From Bolinopsis microptera (Eukaryota; Ctenophora; Tentaculata; Lobata; Bolinopsidae), in contig NC_087076.1 in the NCBI RefSeq assembly GCF_026151205.1, forward strand, positions 16,705,142 to 16,769,141: DNA of 64,000 nucleotides. The letters are read 5' to 3'. This document shows positions 22,501 through 31,718 of the stretch, one piece after another. A program made the translations under genes and the position numbers. How positions within the stretch are numbered: position 1 is the first letter of the stretch; every line of letters starts with the position of its first letter. The notes under the pieces are model-generated. The model ran no database searches and was not told where the DNA came from. It saw only the letters and a list, made by a program, of their open reading frames with translations.

Positions 22501-25016
22501 ACATATCCTGGATTGCTATTATACAGGGTGGGCCAAAAGTCAGTACCCATACGTTGGCCTTAATAGCTCCGCCGTGTTTTATATTTGAGAGCTGTTGCTT
22601 TGCAGATGGCATACTGTACTTACTGGTTCGAGGATTCCGTCGTCAAAATTTGAAAATTCGAATATTTTAGACCACGCCCATTGTAGCTTTATGATAAGTT
22701 AATCTCTCAGATGGCTGGAAAGTGAAGGTCTGGATAAGCTGGTGACTAGTTCAGTGCGACATTGGAGAAGGCGACCGTTAGCGAACACAGCTGATAAATT
22801 AGTTTCTGCTATTTACAACAACACTTCTACGTTAGTTCACTTATTATTCTTAGATTCAAAATAATTAAGTGTTCATTTTAATAAACTTTTCTAAATTTAC
22901 GAGTCCTGCAAACTAGCGGTGTTACGCGAACTGTGCCCCATTTATATTAGTAAAGTTTTACGACTAAAAATATCCTCAGGTTGTGTGCCGAAATGTATTC
23001 AGGAAGTCTTCTCCACAAAATAGCCCTAGGACAGAGAGACGTGGCACACGCATACAACTTACCGAATGTAGGTGAAATGTTAGATGGTTTTCTTCTCTTG
23101 CGAGCCATAATTGTATTACATTTATCTTCTGATGTAAACTTGTAGCATGCTTATTCCATCGAGCCTAATTTGTGCTGCAACTCATAATTAGGCAAGCACT
23201 CCGGAACTTGTGTACATTCCGCGACTTTACACACATTTAACACCGACAGATGAATACACGCGTGTTACAAATCACCTCGATCGATTAGGCCTCAAATCGT
23301 TTATCCTCCCCAAAAGCTCTAATTATTTACCATATAAGGGCATATCATGTTTCAGCCGGTTGGAAACGTGCGGACATTTGTGTTAAACCTCACTCAAAGA
23401 CTGCACTCTGTTGAAATTGAACGGAGGTCCCTTATCGCAAAAGTGAACCACTGGCAAAAAGAGGCGACTGGATTGAAGGGAGCCGTTGAACAAACCGACA
23501 TTCTCAGCCGCAAGGTGCAGGAGCTAGAGAGCATGGTAAGCATTACTTCACGGAACGCGCGAACGCCAAACGGGATTTTAATAATGAGTAAAAAAATGTA
23601 AGCGCTAAGTGTAACCATGCAAGTTAAGTAAAAATCGAATTACTAACGTTGATATAAATATTAATGATGAAATACATTTTTTCTGTAAATTAAGTGATGA
23701 ATTACGAGCAATTCAACAAATTATCAATAATGACTAATGATTATTGATATGATAAATTTAATTCAGTTCAATTTAATTCATTCGATATTATTATTATATC
23801 TAGTTTTTAACAGGCTGTCAAATAAAACTTATGAAATTGTCTAGCCGTACAGTGACTTGTGGCTCAAACTTTTATAACCTTACTATATTTGCGACAAGAC
23901 ATGACGATCAACGATGAATGACAAACCACTTCACTCAGGCGTTCGATACCGTCCCTCTCTCAAAGCATGAAGGAGTGATGAGAGAATTGGCTTCGGTAAT
24001 GTCCAGAGAAGAATGTTTGAGGTAATTGATGGTTTGTAACAACAAACGAGAATATTCTTCAAAAAACAATTTTGTCAAACACGTAATATTACTTATTATT
24101 TTGAAAGAGTATTTTGATTATTATCATCGCAACTTCATCCAGAGAGGAGTCTCATAACATGAGAGGGCACCTCAAAAGATTGGAGGAGGACTATGAAAAT
24201 GTTTTGTCTCAACTAAATGAGCGTTCAGAAACATTAGATGAGGCTATCAAGGAACTGTCTAATCAGAAGGTTAATGAAACTATAACAGTATTGCGGGTAT
24301 ACAGTTTATGGATGAGAATACAGTAATAACAAATGCTTCCAAATTCACAAGCAGTATAAAATTGTGGCTATTTTCTTTCAATTTTCAAGACCTGTATATG
24401 TACCTCACTCACCCATTACTGAACGATAACATCCCAGGTACAACACAGACAGTCAGAACAGACGCAACGACAAAACACCCGCAAGATATCGTCTTTGGAG
24501 GGCGACAAGAAAACCATATTTGAGCAACTGCAGACCGTTCAGAAATGTGCGGACATTAGAATCAGAGACCATGAGATCCTGATGGGTTACCTCTCCAAAC
24601 TGCAAGTAGCACTCCAGGAACGTAAGATAAGAGTGACGTCCGGGAATCTGAGCAGCAATACTGGGTATTTGTCTGCGGATGGAGATCACAACGTGGAGGT
24701 GGAGGAGGTTCAGAAGATCTGTGCTATGTACGAAGATATCCTGAAACTTACTCATCGCCGAGTGAACGGTTTAGAGCGAGATGTACAGAGTTTTAAATCT
24801 CATACTGACTCTTTAAAAGGGGAACTCTCAGCTGCTTGTCAGAGACTTGCCCTAGAGGATATCCCGGTTGGTAAACCTCTGGTGGGTTTCGACTTAAATA
24901 AAAACGAAAGTCTAGTTCCTCTAGTCCAGAGATCGGATTCTCAGGTCAAGGAACTGGGAGCCAAGGTCGGGCAGAACTTTTCAGATGTTATTGATAATGT
25001 TATGAGTTGGTCTTGA
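1560..25016 (+). CDS. CCDC171: CCDC171 orthologue, coiled-coil protein, 23 exons, nested genes in a 14.9-kb intron
   Basis: Exons: 1560-1598, 1767-1875, 2101-2192, 2325-2499, 2621-2843, 3023-3242, 3384-3553, 4052-4211, 4407-4541, 4697-4821, 4981-5167, 5833-5970, 6129-6317, 6570-6687, 6961-7067, 21989-22083, 22266-22370, 22711-22830, 22980-23067, 23356-23535, 23939-24021, 24143-24269, 24438-25016. All junctions are GT-AG and all keep frame, giving about 1187 residues (human CCDC171 is about 1326). Most of the protein is heptad-rich K/E/L coiled coil. The name rests on FRKGVIAVLAANRLKVLGRE (exons 16-17), LTQRLHSVEIERRSL (exon 20) and a C-terminal stretch with SHTDSLKGELSAACQRL, which match the vertebrate protein as I remember it. 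The ATG at 1560 has an in-frame stop just upstream. AATAAA follows the stop codon at about 25,024. The molecular role of the family is poorly defined. An extra coiled-coil-like open stretch at about 1341-1390 could be an alternative 5' exon. Confidence 0.88.
3617..3921. mobile_element. Possible MITE in a CCDC171 intron, with a poly-G tract
   Basis: About 300 bp bounded by imperfect inverted ends: TAGGAACTGACCGG on the left and CCGGTCGGTTCCTA on the right. It is rich in repeated CCGGAACC-type motifs and contains a G-run of about 20 bases near 3730. No target duplication is evident. A small decayed DNA transposon is the likeliest reading. Confidence 0.4.
6374..6520. repeat. Near-perfect 40-bp hairpin flanked by 13-bp direct repeats
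   Basis: Bases 6384-6423 pair with 6431-6470, with 39 of 40 positions complementary (one A-A mismatch) and a 7-base loop. TAATCCCGCAATT occurs at 6374-6386 and again at 6508-6520. The hairpin lies in the CCDC171 intron between exons 13 and 14. It could be a fold-back insertion, a replication or repair product, or a hairpin RNA precursor. Confidence 0.85.
7408..7500. repeat. 9-bp minisatellite (GTTAACATG)n
   Basis: Roughly ten copies of GTTAACATG with single-base variants (CACGG, TACGG) in the large CCDC171 intron. The rest of 7068-8446 is AT-rich with no gene seen, apart from a short inverted repeat (TTTGTAAGT..TGGC / GCCA..ACTTACAAA) at about 8003-8036. Confidence 0.85.
8447..11746 (-). mobile_element. 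Helitron-like element (copy 2) containing a Penelope-like retroelement (PLE-A)
   Basis: The left end CTAGCAGGAACCCGTC and the right end TCGTCTCGCTTTATATATAG match the ends of the 0.3-kb solo elements at 857 and 19228. The ~280-bp conserved module occupies 8463-8725. The PLE reading frame follows it, inserted in what is a short (AT)n stretch in solo copies. In Helitron orientation the termini are TC...CTAG, with A before and T after. AT-rich runs border the insert on both sides (about 8722-8762 and 11709-11729). Confidence 0.65.
8870..11323 (+). CDS. Penelope-like element polyprotein (reverse transcriptase plus GIY-YIG endonuclease), PLE-A
   Basis: The frame is open from 8762; the first ATG is at 8870, giving about 817 residues. 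The RT core includes an A motif around VAIDISNMFTNIP, a B motif around RGAAMGPKNSCEYAD and a C motif GRLRDDIYMAW, with Arg where many RTs have Tyr/Phe/Val before DD. A Cys cluster CHACGKCYVCKQNF precedes a C-terminal GIY-YIG-type nuclease (NLIYLMECKTCKQSYVGYTT). This RT-then-GIY-YIG order is the hallmark of endonuclease-containing PLEs, which copy RNA into nicked DNA. There are no stops or frameshifts, so it may be a young copy. It is clearly a different family from the PLE at 59.4 kb. Confidence 0.9.
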   Translation: MENMSRTVVNLTDKELSKEQLYVFFLSHKVAPTPPLPDLSRFENDLCRWFSKMRAKVVFDSFKCGPNKADKRVTDMERCLIKTDASRTFESCENPALEAFIKCCRAEVDLHRPTQKFVSPDNIAAPIRAALKEVKGWKDIVIRPFDKGVGFFLLSEEDYIQRIGVHLNDRSVYSIVNNIDDLVVELIDKISNWTVEFKDELGMSKKVKEWVIPCTELNQPGNMYLNPKAHKPPLYPGRMITTGCGSYIENLSALTAYELKKATLNYRIIDTPHFLRKIDSLNESSILLGKEVIHVAIDISNMFTNIPRDMGIQQCTKHLNKRSSGAQLFSTECIISALEITLDYNIASFNGITYRQERGAAMGPKNSCEYADCAMDKIDILVNEGDLEYGPPHRPAFWGRLRDDIYMAWPGTVEELLQFMEWLNSIHPNLLFTYDYSRDGVEFLDTYVYAVGDVVHTKLYSKPSDTHCYLIPTSCHRNHVVKNIPFGVARRVRQNNSEDTNFLEQREVYTRYLLARGYHSSIIEDAFNKFSDIANRKNLYTLKDKDESTACLIPMVMDQNPALPNMGGIIHKYKHLLNLDPALKKLVRADSVFVSHRKNQTIGGMLVHNKYRASGTLNCDNERETTASQIQEPDSESLRAVPGAVDPGCHACGKCYVCKQNFLSPCSNFSSHHSKQVFPITKYISCQSYNLIYLMECKTCKQSYVGYTTSNLPKRFSNHKSHIKKGIRSCKLVNHFLDIDHDLDFSTIASYNSSLSKHLSVIIVDALVFEPNISKADKEKAMEAREGFYQTQLKTLERFGGMNTLDSNHILFKSAGA
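11747..14764. other. No gene seen (part of the CCDC171 large intron)
   Basis: AT-rich sequence with only short spurious frames. A 20-bp direct duplication (GTGTAACTTATATAATATAA) lies at about 12,094-12,134. I see no conserved motif or RNA gene. Confidence 0.6.
14765..15805 (+). CDS. DRAM/Frag1-family multi-pass membrane protein, copy 1 (intronless)
   Basis: A 346-residue intronless frame on the same strand as its host gene, inside the CCDC171 intron. About six hydrophobic segments are visible. The first loop has NLGNWGSGISFF, placed like the family's G..P-E segment. TM3-TM4 have GLIVTGCFQQGYNKPAHNIG, matching the DRAM pattern of a small/aromatic F-Q followed by LH..G. The last TM is EVLMFIGVAFYPLTYL. 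A long loop before TM6 carries two Cys (ECPDWG, YYPCKS) that are shared with the paralogue at 20.07 kb. DRAM proteins are lysosomal or plasma-membrane factors linked to autophagy; the role here is inferred only from family resemblance. The ATG at 14765 directly follows a possible splice acceptor (TTTTAAG), so a 5' UTR intron is possible. AATAAA lies at about 15,969. Confidence 0.75.
   Translation: MASRDDDANGDEAGNLHEKSEDGKKNGLVSTLPSSEERLTINSFQDCFTMKILAYRSHFLPPMIFLTFFIMMVLCYIHAPSQYREVKVFQISNLGNWGSGISFFSSSMVVIAWLMYNLSSEMIGQRILNEYKKKILTCYGPSVYKLGSLILFFGLIVTGCFQQGYNKPAHNIGVLAMAVGFGMILYYDMVFLWYSKDRTILHKISAVAQVILVMLIVSFGVGFVVLLGLAKLAWIKEEEAALAALNITECPDWGVDEALKGNVYPHYYPCKSQTLWASNDPGWNEFKYSSLLEVLMFIGVAFYPLTYLMQLERESKLPSWIIPVLAWHIPRRSNNTVSDMKYEVPV
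15858..15964. repeat. Mariner-like repeat fragment, copy 1
   Basis: GGGGGCCAAAATTCAGTAC, a TTTCATATTTGAGA block and GACATACTGTACCTACT.GTTCGAG are shared, in order, with 22522-22640. The other copy begins TACAGGGTGGGCCAAAAGT, which resembles a Tc1/mariner terminal repeat. It sits in the 3' flank of the first DRAM-like gene. Confidence 0.5.
16583..16828. repeat. 13-bp satellite (GGATACAGATATA)n
   Basis: About 18 tandem copies with few variants. Because 13 is not a multiple of 3, the array reads as a 13-residue repeat in all three minus frames without stops; these frames are artefacts, not genes. The flanks at 15,965-16,582 and 16,829-17,642 show no gene. Confidence 0.95.
17643..19755. repeat. 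0.6-kb tandem repeat, three units, third interrupted by a Helitron-like element
   Basis: Units begin TAACCATTATGCCAAGATCT at 17643, 18251 and 18850 and are about 600 bp each, with few differences (for example a 12-base difference near TTCTTAGCTTC). The third unit is split at 19,227 by a 0.3-kb insertion and resumes at about 19,539. No protein or RNA feature is recognised inside the unit. Confidence 0.95.
19228..19538 (-). mobile_element. Helitron-like non-autonomous element, copy 3 (solo)
   Basis: A ~310-bp copy with ends CTAGCATGAATCCG and CGTCTCGCTTTATATATAG. Neighbouring tandem-repeat units give the empty site: GCATTAGTAAGATTTAAG is uninterrupted at about 18,615. The filled site reads GCATTAGTATTA-element-TTTAAG. 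This fits a TC...CTAG element between A and T with no duplication. A 5-bp TAGTA duplication can also be read, but copy 2 does not fit that. Confidence 0.7.
20068..21183 (+). CDS. DRAM/Frag1-family multi-pass membrane protein, copy 2 (intronless)
   Basis: A 371-residue paralogue of the gene at 14.77 kb, also intronless and in the same CCDC171 intron. Shared blocks include LGNWQEGLSFFSVGL, GLVITGCFQQSFNKPWH, the loop Cys pair (KKCPGKS, DYYPCKSKSLW) and TEVIMFIAVVIYSFTY. It differs by an acidic, internally repetitive stretch of about 60 residues between TM2 and TM3 (NVDNETGIDMDNKAGIEVGN) and by a Lys/Glu-rich tail. The ATG at 20068 has a good context (ACCATG). Location and autophagy-type function are inferred from the family only. 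The copies are well diverged, so the duplication is not recent. Confidence 0.75.
   Translation: MLRYKMGICKFLRYRYHFIPLLILCVFVAAILLARHRSPEHYKKEKIFHLSALGNWQEGLSFFSVGLVLIGSLMYVLAGEILRQRMKQIKYGAGDNVDNETGIDMDNKAGIEVGNGVGDETDTFISETQSALSHNEAENAQPCPIKICHIVAKYPCIYWFGSSSLFLGLVITGCFQQSFNKPWHLIGLVFIGLGFLAMFLYDQSFLWCPKTSADKRKHICIARWFQILIFFVISVSGIVCVTTNFMAQDEWSAGKDAKLEELEKNGNITEKKCPGKSVNDWLNGGDYPDYYPCKSKSLWGKDDPGFNLYIISAITEVIMFIAVVIYSFTYCCLLEKQEKTWPEWAPEVWIEKERAEKKEKAREKKEKAEEV
21184..21988. other. No gene seen between DRAM-like copy 2 and CCDC171 exon 16
   Basis: AT-rich spacer. CACAGGGTGTTCCAAAC at about 21,688 resembles a Tc1/mariner terminal repeat but has no visible partner. Confidence 0.5.
22522..22640. 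repeat. Mariner-like repeat fragment, copy 2
   Basis: It begins TACAGGGTGGGCCAAAAGT and shares ordered blocks with 15858-15964. It lies in the CCDC171 intron between exons 17 and 18. No transposase remains. Confidence 0.5.
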
Positions 25017-26057
25017 ACCTTTATAATAAAGTGTTAAAATTGGGTTATTTGACGGCGGATAATTTTAATCGTACGTCCTATTTTGTAGAACGTGCTATGG
25101 TCTACGAGGATTTTATAATTCTACAGTTCTACACATTTGGCTACGACATGTTATTTCTTGATATCCGGAAATTCTCTACCAAACGAGTTTAGCGGAAGTT
25201 TATCTAATTAGTGGCCATGTGGTGATGTGGTAGTACATATGATTGGGTGCTCTCATAATATCCGACCATTTCATTGATTTCCGGAACGATTTGGCATGGG
25301 AATCTTTTTCGTACATTTTATTGAAGTTATTGGATGTTGTTACGGTTGAGCAGTATTTGTCTGTGAATTTAGGACTAAGTTTTTATTTTTATTTGTATCG
25401 ACAATCGAGTTTCTAAGACTGAAATCGAATTTTTTGTATATAATATTCATATCAATTGTACACATACCAACTATTTAAACATAATGCATGCCACTTGGCG
25501 CTTAATATGACGATTTTAATTTGTGTTCAATAATTCTGTCCGTATCTGAGAATGTATTCAGAAATTTAGGTCAAAAATTCAAAAAGATGAAGAAATTCCA
25601 GGAACTGGAATGTTTTTATCTGATAAGGTCCAATCCGGTGGTAGAGATATCCAATAAGCTGAGTAAATCTAAAGTATGCTTGTAATTACAAATAATCACG
25701 AGGTAAGCCCACACTTCCGCGTACCAGTAGGTCAAAATGCCCAATAAATACTTGCATTATTGCTCTGTACTTCTGTAGAAAGCTCGCTTGGTTTTAAATT
25801 AGTACTACCATTGGATTACAAGCTAGCGTCACCTGATAACTTCAGATCTCGCATTATATAGTATATATATATTAATACGATATTTTTGTTGTTGTTGTTG
25901 AGAATACTGATAAATCTTATCCCGTTCTGAGCGCATTGACATTTTTTTGACGGTTACATTGTTAAAAGCATTTGTAAATTACACCTTTTATTGTAAACTT
26001 AAGTTTTATAAACACCTCTTTAACACGAGGTGTAGAGAAGGTTAGCTGAAGTCGGTG
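25017..26057. other. Intergenic region between CCDC171 and the glutamate receptor gene
   Basis: It starts with the CCDC171 3' UTR (AATAAA at about 25,024). The rest is AT-rich with a short (GTT)n run near 25,886. No gene is seen; it presumably holds the receptor promoter, but no specific site is recognisable. Confidence 0.5.
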
Positions 26058-29000
26058 ATGGTCATCGTACTGTTTTTAGTCCACTTCTACCTTCTAGCTC
26101 TGTGTCAGTCTTTCTACGACTATGGGACCGGGTCGGGATTTGGCCAGCCGCCTTCAGATGTCCACATCGGTGAATATTTGTGATGATATTGATTTGTCAA
26201 TTAGGGGGAGGGGAAGAGGGATGCTCAGCTGATATTCAATATTGTCCTGATTCACGTCTATTTATAAATACAATTACTATGTATATGTTTAGTTGTGATA
26301 TAATTAGTCTATTCTTGTAGCCAAAATTATGAAAATTAAATGGCTGCACTAAAGTGTCTTTAACTCATAGTCATAAATGTGTATTATATGGTGATTGAGA
26401 AATGACGCAAATTTAATGACACGTGACAGCGATTAAGGAAATAGATTGGTTCGGTTGCTTCATCAAGATGATTGGTTGATTGTCAAGTGTTAAAAACAGC
26501 CAAACCACCTCAGGCCGACAAGCTTTCTGGTTTATTGAAGTATATATATCGTAGTATATTAACATCGTATGATAAATTTGCTAAATGTATCTAATAATAT
26601 TTCAGCGGTGTTATACAGTGTTGAATCCAGGTCGCCCTATCAAGACATAGCCGAGTTTGCAGTTATGAACTTGAACTCCGATTCTTCACTTCTACCGTAC
26701 ACCAAAATAAACCTGATTTTCAAGCAGTTCAGCTCAACACCCAACTCGATTGTGCAAAACGGTTAGGTCCTATCAATAATAGTACAATTTTAAAGTAACC
26801 AGATAAGTATGGAAGAATAGAATATTTATTCCATACAATATCTTTCCTCTGTCAGCTATATTCGTATTCGATATTTATCTATGCCGTAATGTTCATTGAG
26901 AACGATCGAGATCTTTTAAAGCCTTCTCTTCCATCCTTAAATACATGTCATTTGTTCACTAAACTAATTTTAATTTCTCCTTGATATTAATGATATTTCT
27001 CTTTCCTCCTTAACTCTCTTCTGTTGCGTTTTTCACAATAGTCACCTTACAGTTTGTGAAGTGCTGAAAAAAGGAGTATCTGGTATCATAGTTCCGGGAT
27101 CCTCTGAAAATGTCAAGCTCATATCTGACACTGCTAGTCTCTACAATGTTCCAGTCATAGCTCCCACCGCTACTAGTATGTTATCGGGGTTTATATCATT
27201 TAATTCATCACACGAATAATTAATTGTCTGTTCAGTTTAGTTCCCTTCCACTAATGAGAGACAATCTACTACTCTCGATGTTACACTCGTTACTCATGGT
27301 AGGTATGTACTTGAAGTTGAATTGTGGCAAGAATAAGATTTGAGCGCCGGACCAATAAAATGTTTCATATTGACAGGTCCTATACTGGAGGTTAGCAACT
27401 CCCGTTCAACGCTTATCAGAATGCTGCCGTCAGATGTCTATCAAAGCAGGGTATGTTACTTGGCACCTAAAGTGCCATGTTCATCTTAAGAATCTGTTTT
27501 AGCTTGCGTACACAAATTTATAGGGAACCTGGCTGAAACGGTTTTGTTTTCAATTTGAATTTGATGATCATATGCGGATATCAAGACTGAGATTCTAATC
27601 CTGCAGGCATTGTTTGATCTGCTGAGAGAAAACGAATGGCGACAATTCGCAATCCTGACTTCATTTGATTCATATGGTGAGTTTGGGAATAACCATAAGG
27701 ACGGGGGGTGGGGGGGGGGGGGGGGGGGGGTGGGGTGGTCACCATTTTCTATAGCGAATGTTTCATTTTAAAAACCATCCAACAACAAATTTGCTTCTTA
27801 ATGGGTCCTCTTCAACAGCATGGCCTGATTTACTTCACCCCATAATTGACATTGAAACAGGTATAAACGGGGTCCTAGAGTTACAATGGTTAGCGACAGT
27901 ACACCAATACAACATAGCTAGTGTGCAGCACATCAGAGTGGACAACCTGGACACCCTAAACGTCACCCAACAGCTCCACAACATCAAGTCCTCCATGGTA
28001 CAGATTATCGTGCTGAACTGCAACTACCGTGTCGCTAACGTTGTTTTCAGACAGGTCTGAATTTCATTTTATTCATTTGTTATCTGTATAGAAAAAACAC
28101 ATCTGTTTCCTCGTGTGTTTCTTGGATTATTGTCTAGTAATAGTACTGGGAATTGTAACAATAAACATAGGTATGGACTATGGCTATGCCTTATTCAAGT
28201 AACCAAGTCTATTTGTATTTTAGCAAGAATCTGCTTAATTTAATACCATTAACAATCCAGCCACCAAATCTTACAGGCAAATAAAGCTGGTATGATGGGT
28301 AAAGGATACAGTTGGGTTGTTACAGATGGGGTAACTGGTGCTCACCATTTACTTGAACAAGAAAACAGACTTTACCCTGATTACCTTGACGGTTTAATTG
28401 GAACCATACCAAAATCTACTGTCGGTCCAGCTTTTCGCAAGTTTGCTAAGTTATATTCTCAAAACTTCACCCGGGAACGCCTGCTTACAACTGGATTTCT
28501 GGAGTGGAACCCCTTATCGTTAACGGTAATATTTGATACCAGCTGGTTGCGTAAATGGCCCCAATCCACATCAATTCTCTTTACCATCAATATACATCCC
28601 GGTTTTCCTTACAAATGGTACAGTGTATGACGTATGTGTTGCCAATACCAGTATGAGTAATCATCAAAATAATGCCAACAACCTCAAATATCAAATCCTA
28701 ATCTGTATATCCATCAAATCCGCGCACACATCTTCAGTGCCTCGTGCCTGTATTTCAGATCTTCACACGTTTAGTGTACGACGCAGTGTTTGTCCTGGCC
28801 CACGCTCTGCACGGCCATCTCTACCGTGGTTACGAGCTGTACGAAACCAAACTCAGCTGCTGGACCGGTCCCGACCAGGTCAACGAGTTCGGACGAAGCA
28901 ACTTCTGGGAAAACGGATCCACAATCGTCAGAGAAATTAAGCACGTTAGAAATTTGTTGGGCCTACTTTAAAATGCATTACACCCGAAATATAATCAAAA

Positions 29001-31687
29001 TGCATATTTAAGCTTTATAAACATTTGAACAATTAAAGGCAAAGGTGTTGTTGGGATCTATAAAGGGATCATTTCAGGTTCAGTTTGAAGGTATAACGGG
29101 GATGATCGAGTTTGGTATAGATGGTTCCCCCTACAACAAAATGTACGAAATAGTAAACTTTAGAGATAATGGTGTTCTGAGTGTAGTTGGAAACTGGTCC
29201 TCTGACCGTGATCCGAACCTTCTTCTCTATCGACAAGTACGTAAAAACATACTTCATTATTCAGGGTTTATCGCAAAACGGAGTTACAGTACATGATACA
29301 AATTCTAAACACGCCGTTACCCACTTATTAACTAATAATATGTTTAGATTGAATATCTGGGAAAGTCAACAGATCGCCCTAAAGATATGTCTCTCAACCT
29401 AAACGGTTCTCACTTTCGTATGGGAGTTATGATGGTTAGTTAATCAGTTATAACTGCTGCATCACATACTATGCTTACTAAGCGTGTTACAAGATCGTAT
29501 TATCATGGTGTTTGAAAACTGAAAAGACTTGGTCGGCATCATATCTACAATCTGTACTGTTGATTGTCAGTGTATATCTTATATATCTCGTTGTTTAATT
29601 GAACTTGAAGCCCAGCATTTCTCACCCTCACAATAGACGCCTACTTTAGGAGACTCCATTTGTGATAAAAGACGATGCTAACTGTACGGGCACGTCCTGT
29701 TACCGTGGTTACTGTGTAGACTTAGTAGCCAGGCTGTCACGCGACTTGCACTTCACCTACGAGCTTATGGAGTCAGATGATGGCAATTGGGGCGGCTACT
29801 ACAACAAGACTGATTCTTGGGATGGGCTTGTCAAGATGCTCATTGATAAGGTGAAATCTTATCTCGAATCTTGAACTCTCGAAAGATAAACTTTCTCCTA
29901 ATGATATTTCAAAGTTTATTGTCTCTGGCACTAGAACTAGAAGTGTTATCTTTCAGATTGAACTTTCCGATGTAAATGTTAATATGAAGTGATTTTAACG
30001 ATTTTTTTTGCTTCAGAAAATAGAGGTGGCAGCTGTTCACTTGTCGATAAATTCGCTGAGAGAGCGGTACATTGACTTTACTGTTCCTTTTATGGACGCG
30101 GGCCTGATGGTGGTGGTGAAAGGAGAAACACACAGCAATAGCAACAAATACTTCTTTCTCTCCCCATTCAGTGCAGAAGTTTGGTGAGCTTTGCTTTTAA
30201 AGAACTCCAAACTTTCAACCAAGATGAAACTTTTATTTTGTTTATTATTCTCCTAGCTTTTCAAAAATCAAAGGGTCCTATTTCAACTGACTATACCTCG
30301 TCCAGGTATTGTGTTCTACTAGCTTGTGGTGGAGTAACGGTCCTGGTATGTTTGGTGAACAAGGTGTCTCCATTTGGGAAGTACGGAGCGAAGATGCACG
30401 CCCTCATGACTTGTCCTTGCAAAACTTGCACTCTCAACCGTGCACTCACTATCCAAGGTGCTACTTCTAGTTCTACGATACTAGATGCGATGAAAGAAAT
30501 TGATCGAATATTGTTGTTTTAGTACTAACTATTGTAGACTATTTAAGACTATGCAAACTATTCATCAGGTTTTACGTCGGTTATCAACTTTACCATAAAT
30601 ACGACAACCAAGCTGCCAAGCACCAAGTTTAGTTCAAGTTGTAAAGGAATCCCCAGGCCCATCCTCAGTTACAAATCACTCATTTCCGGCTACCCCAGGC
30701 TTCAAGAGCCTCCAGAAAGCTGACGAGTACGCATGTCAAGTTGAACAACTGGAAGCAGAAGCTAAAGACCGTCTGCATCAACTGTCCATGTTCAACTCAT
30801 CCTGGATGATAAACGCCTCCCTGCTCGGTCAGTCTCCAGTGGAGGGGGGACCATACTGCGCATCTGGTCGGGTTATCCTCATGGCATGGTGGTTCTTTAT
30901 GATGATCTTATCCGCCATGTACACAGCCAATCTAGCTGCTTTTCTTACTGGTAAGAATTCTGTGTTACTGTTAAGCTTCGGTTTTGTGGTTCTGCGTTAA
31001 AAGTATAGGATTGTATCGAAAGTTTCAACTTAATTTGTTGTTAATTTGAATAGCTGCGTAACTATGACCCAGTAAGTCGGCTGCACGTGGGATTGCAGGG
31101 AGTAGAAGATCTGCTCCACCAGAACGAGTTCAAGTGGGGCACAGTTTTCTCAACTAACCCAGAGATACTGATGAGGAACTCTGTTAAAGACGTCTACAGA
31201 CGTATCATCGCAAAGGCCATCGATGTCAGCGATGCCGAGGCTGGATATGCTAAGGTTCGTTTTCTGTGAATTAGGTTACAATTTCGAAATTACATGATGC
31301 TGTATTGATATACCTTTTCCTGAATTGTGTTTCCTATATTTTTGCATGCGATTGTTTACATCAAATAGCTTCATGTCTTCTATAATTTAAAAGACGAACA
31401 GTTTCATTCGCACGATTGATTGGCAGAGGCTTTCTATTTTCTACACAGTATGATAGTTCAATACTTCACTAGTACATCACCCACAAGCAGATTATAGATA
31501 GTCGTGATTAAAAGTGAAGGTAATTTTTTACCCTTAGGCTGGAAGGGAGAAATTTGCGTTTATCTACGAGTCTCCCTACCTAGAATACAAGCAGCAACTT
31601 TCTTGTGATAACATAACAGACTTGATGAAAGTTGGAGAAGAATTTAGTAAATTTGGGTAGGTACTGTTTCATCAGATAAGAATTAAT

Positions 31688-31718
<31 letters not shown>

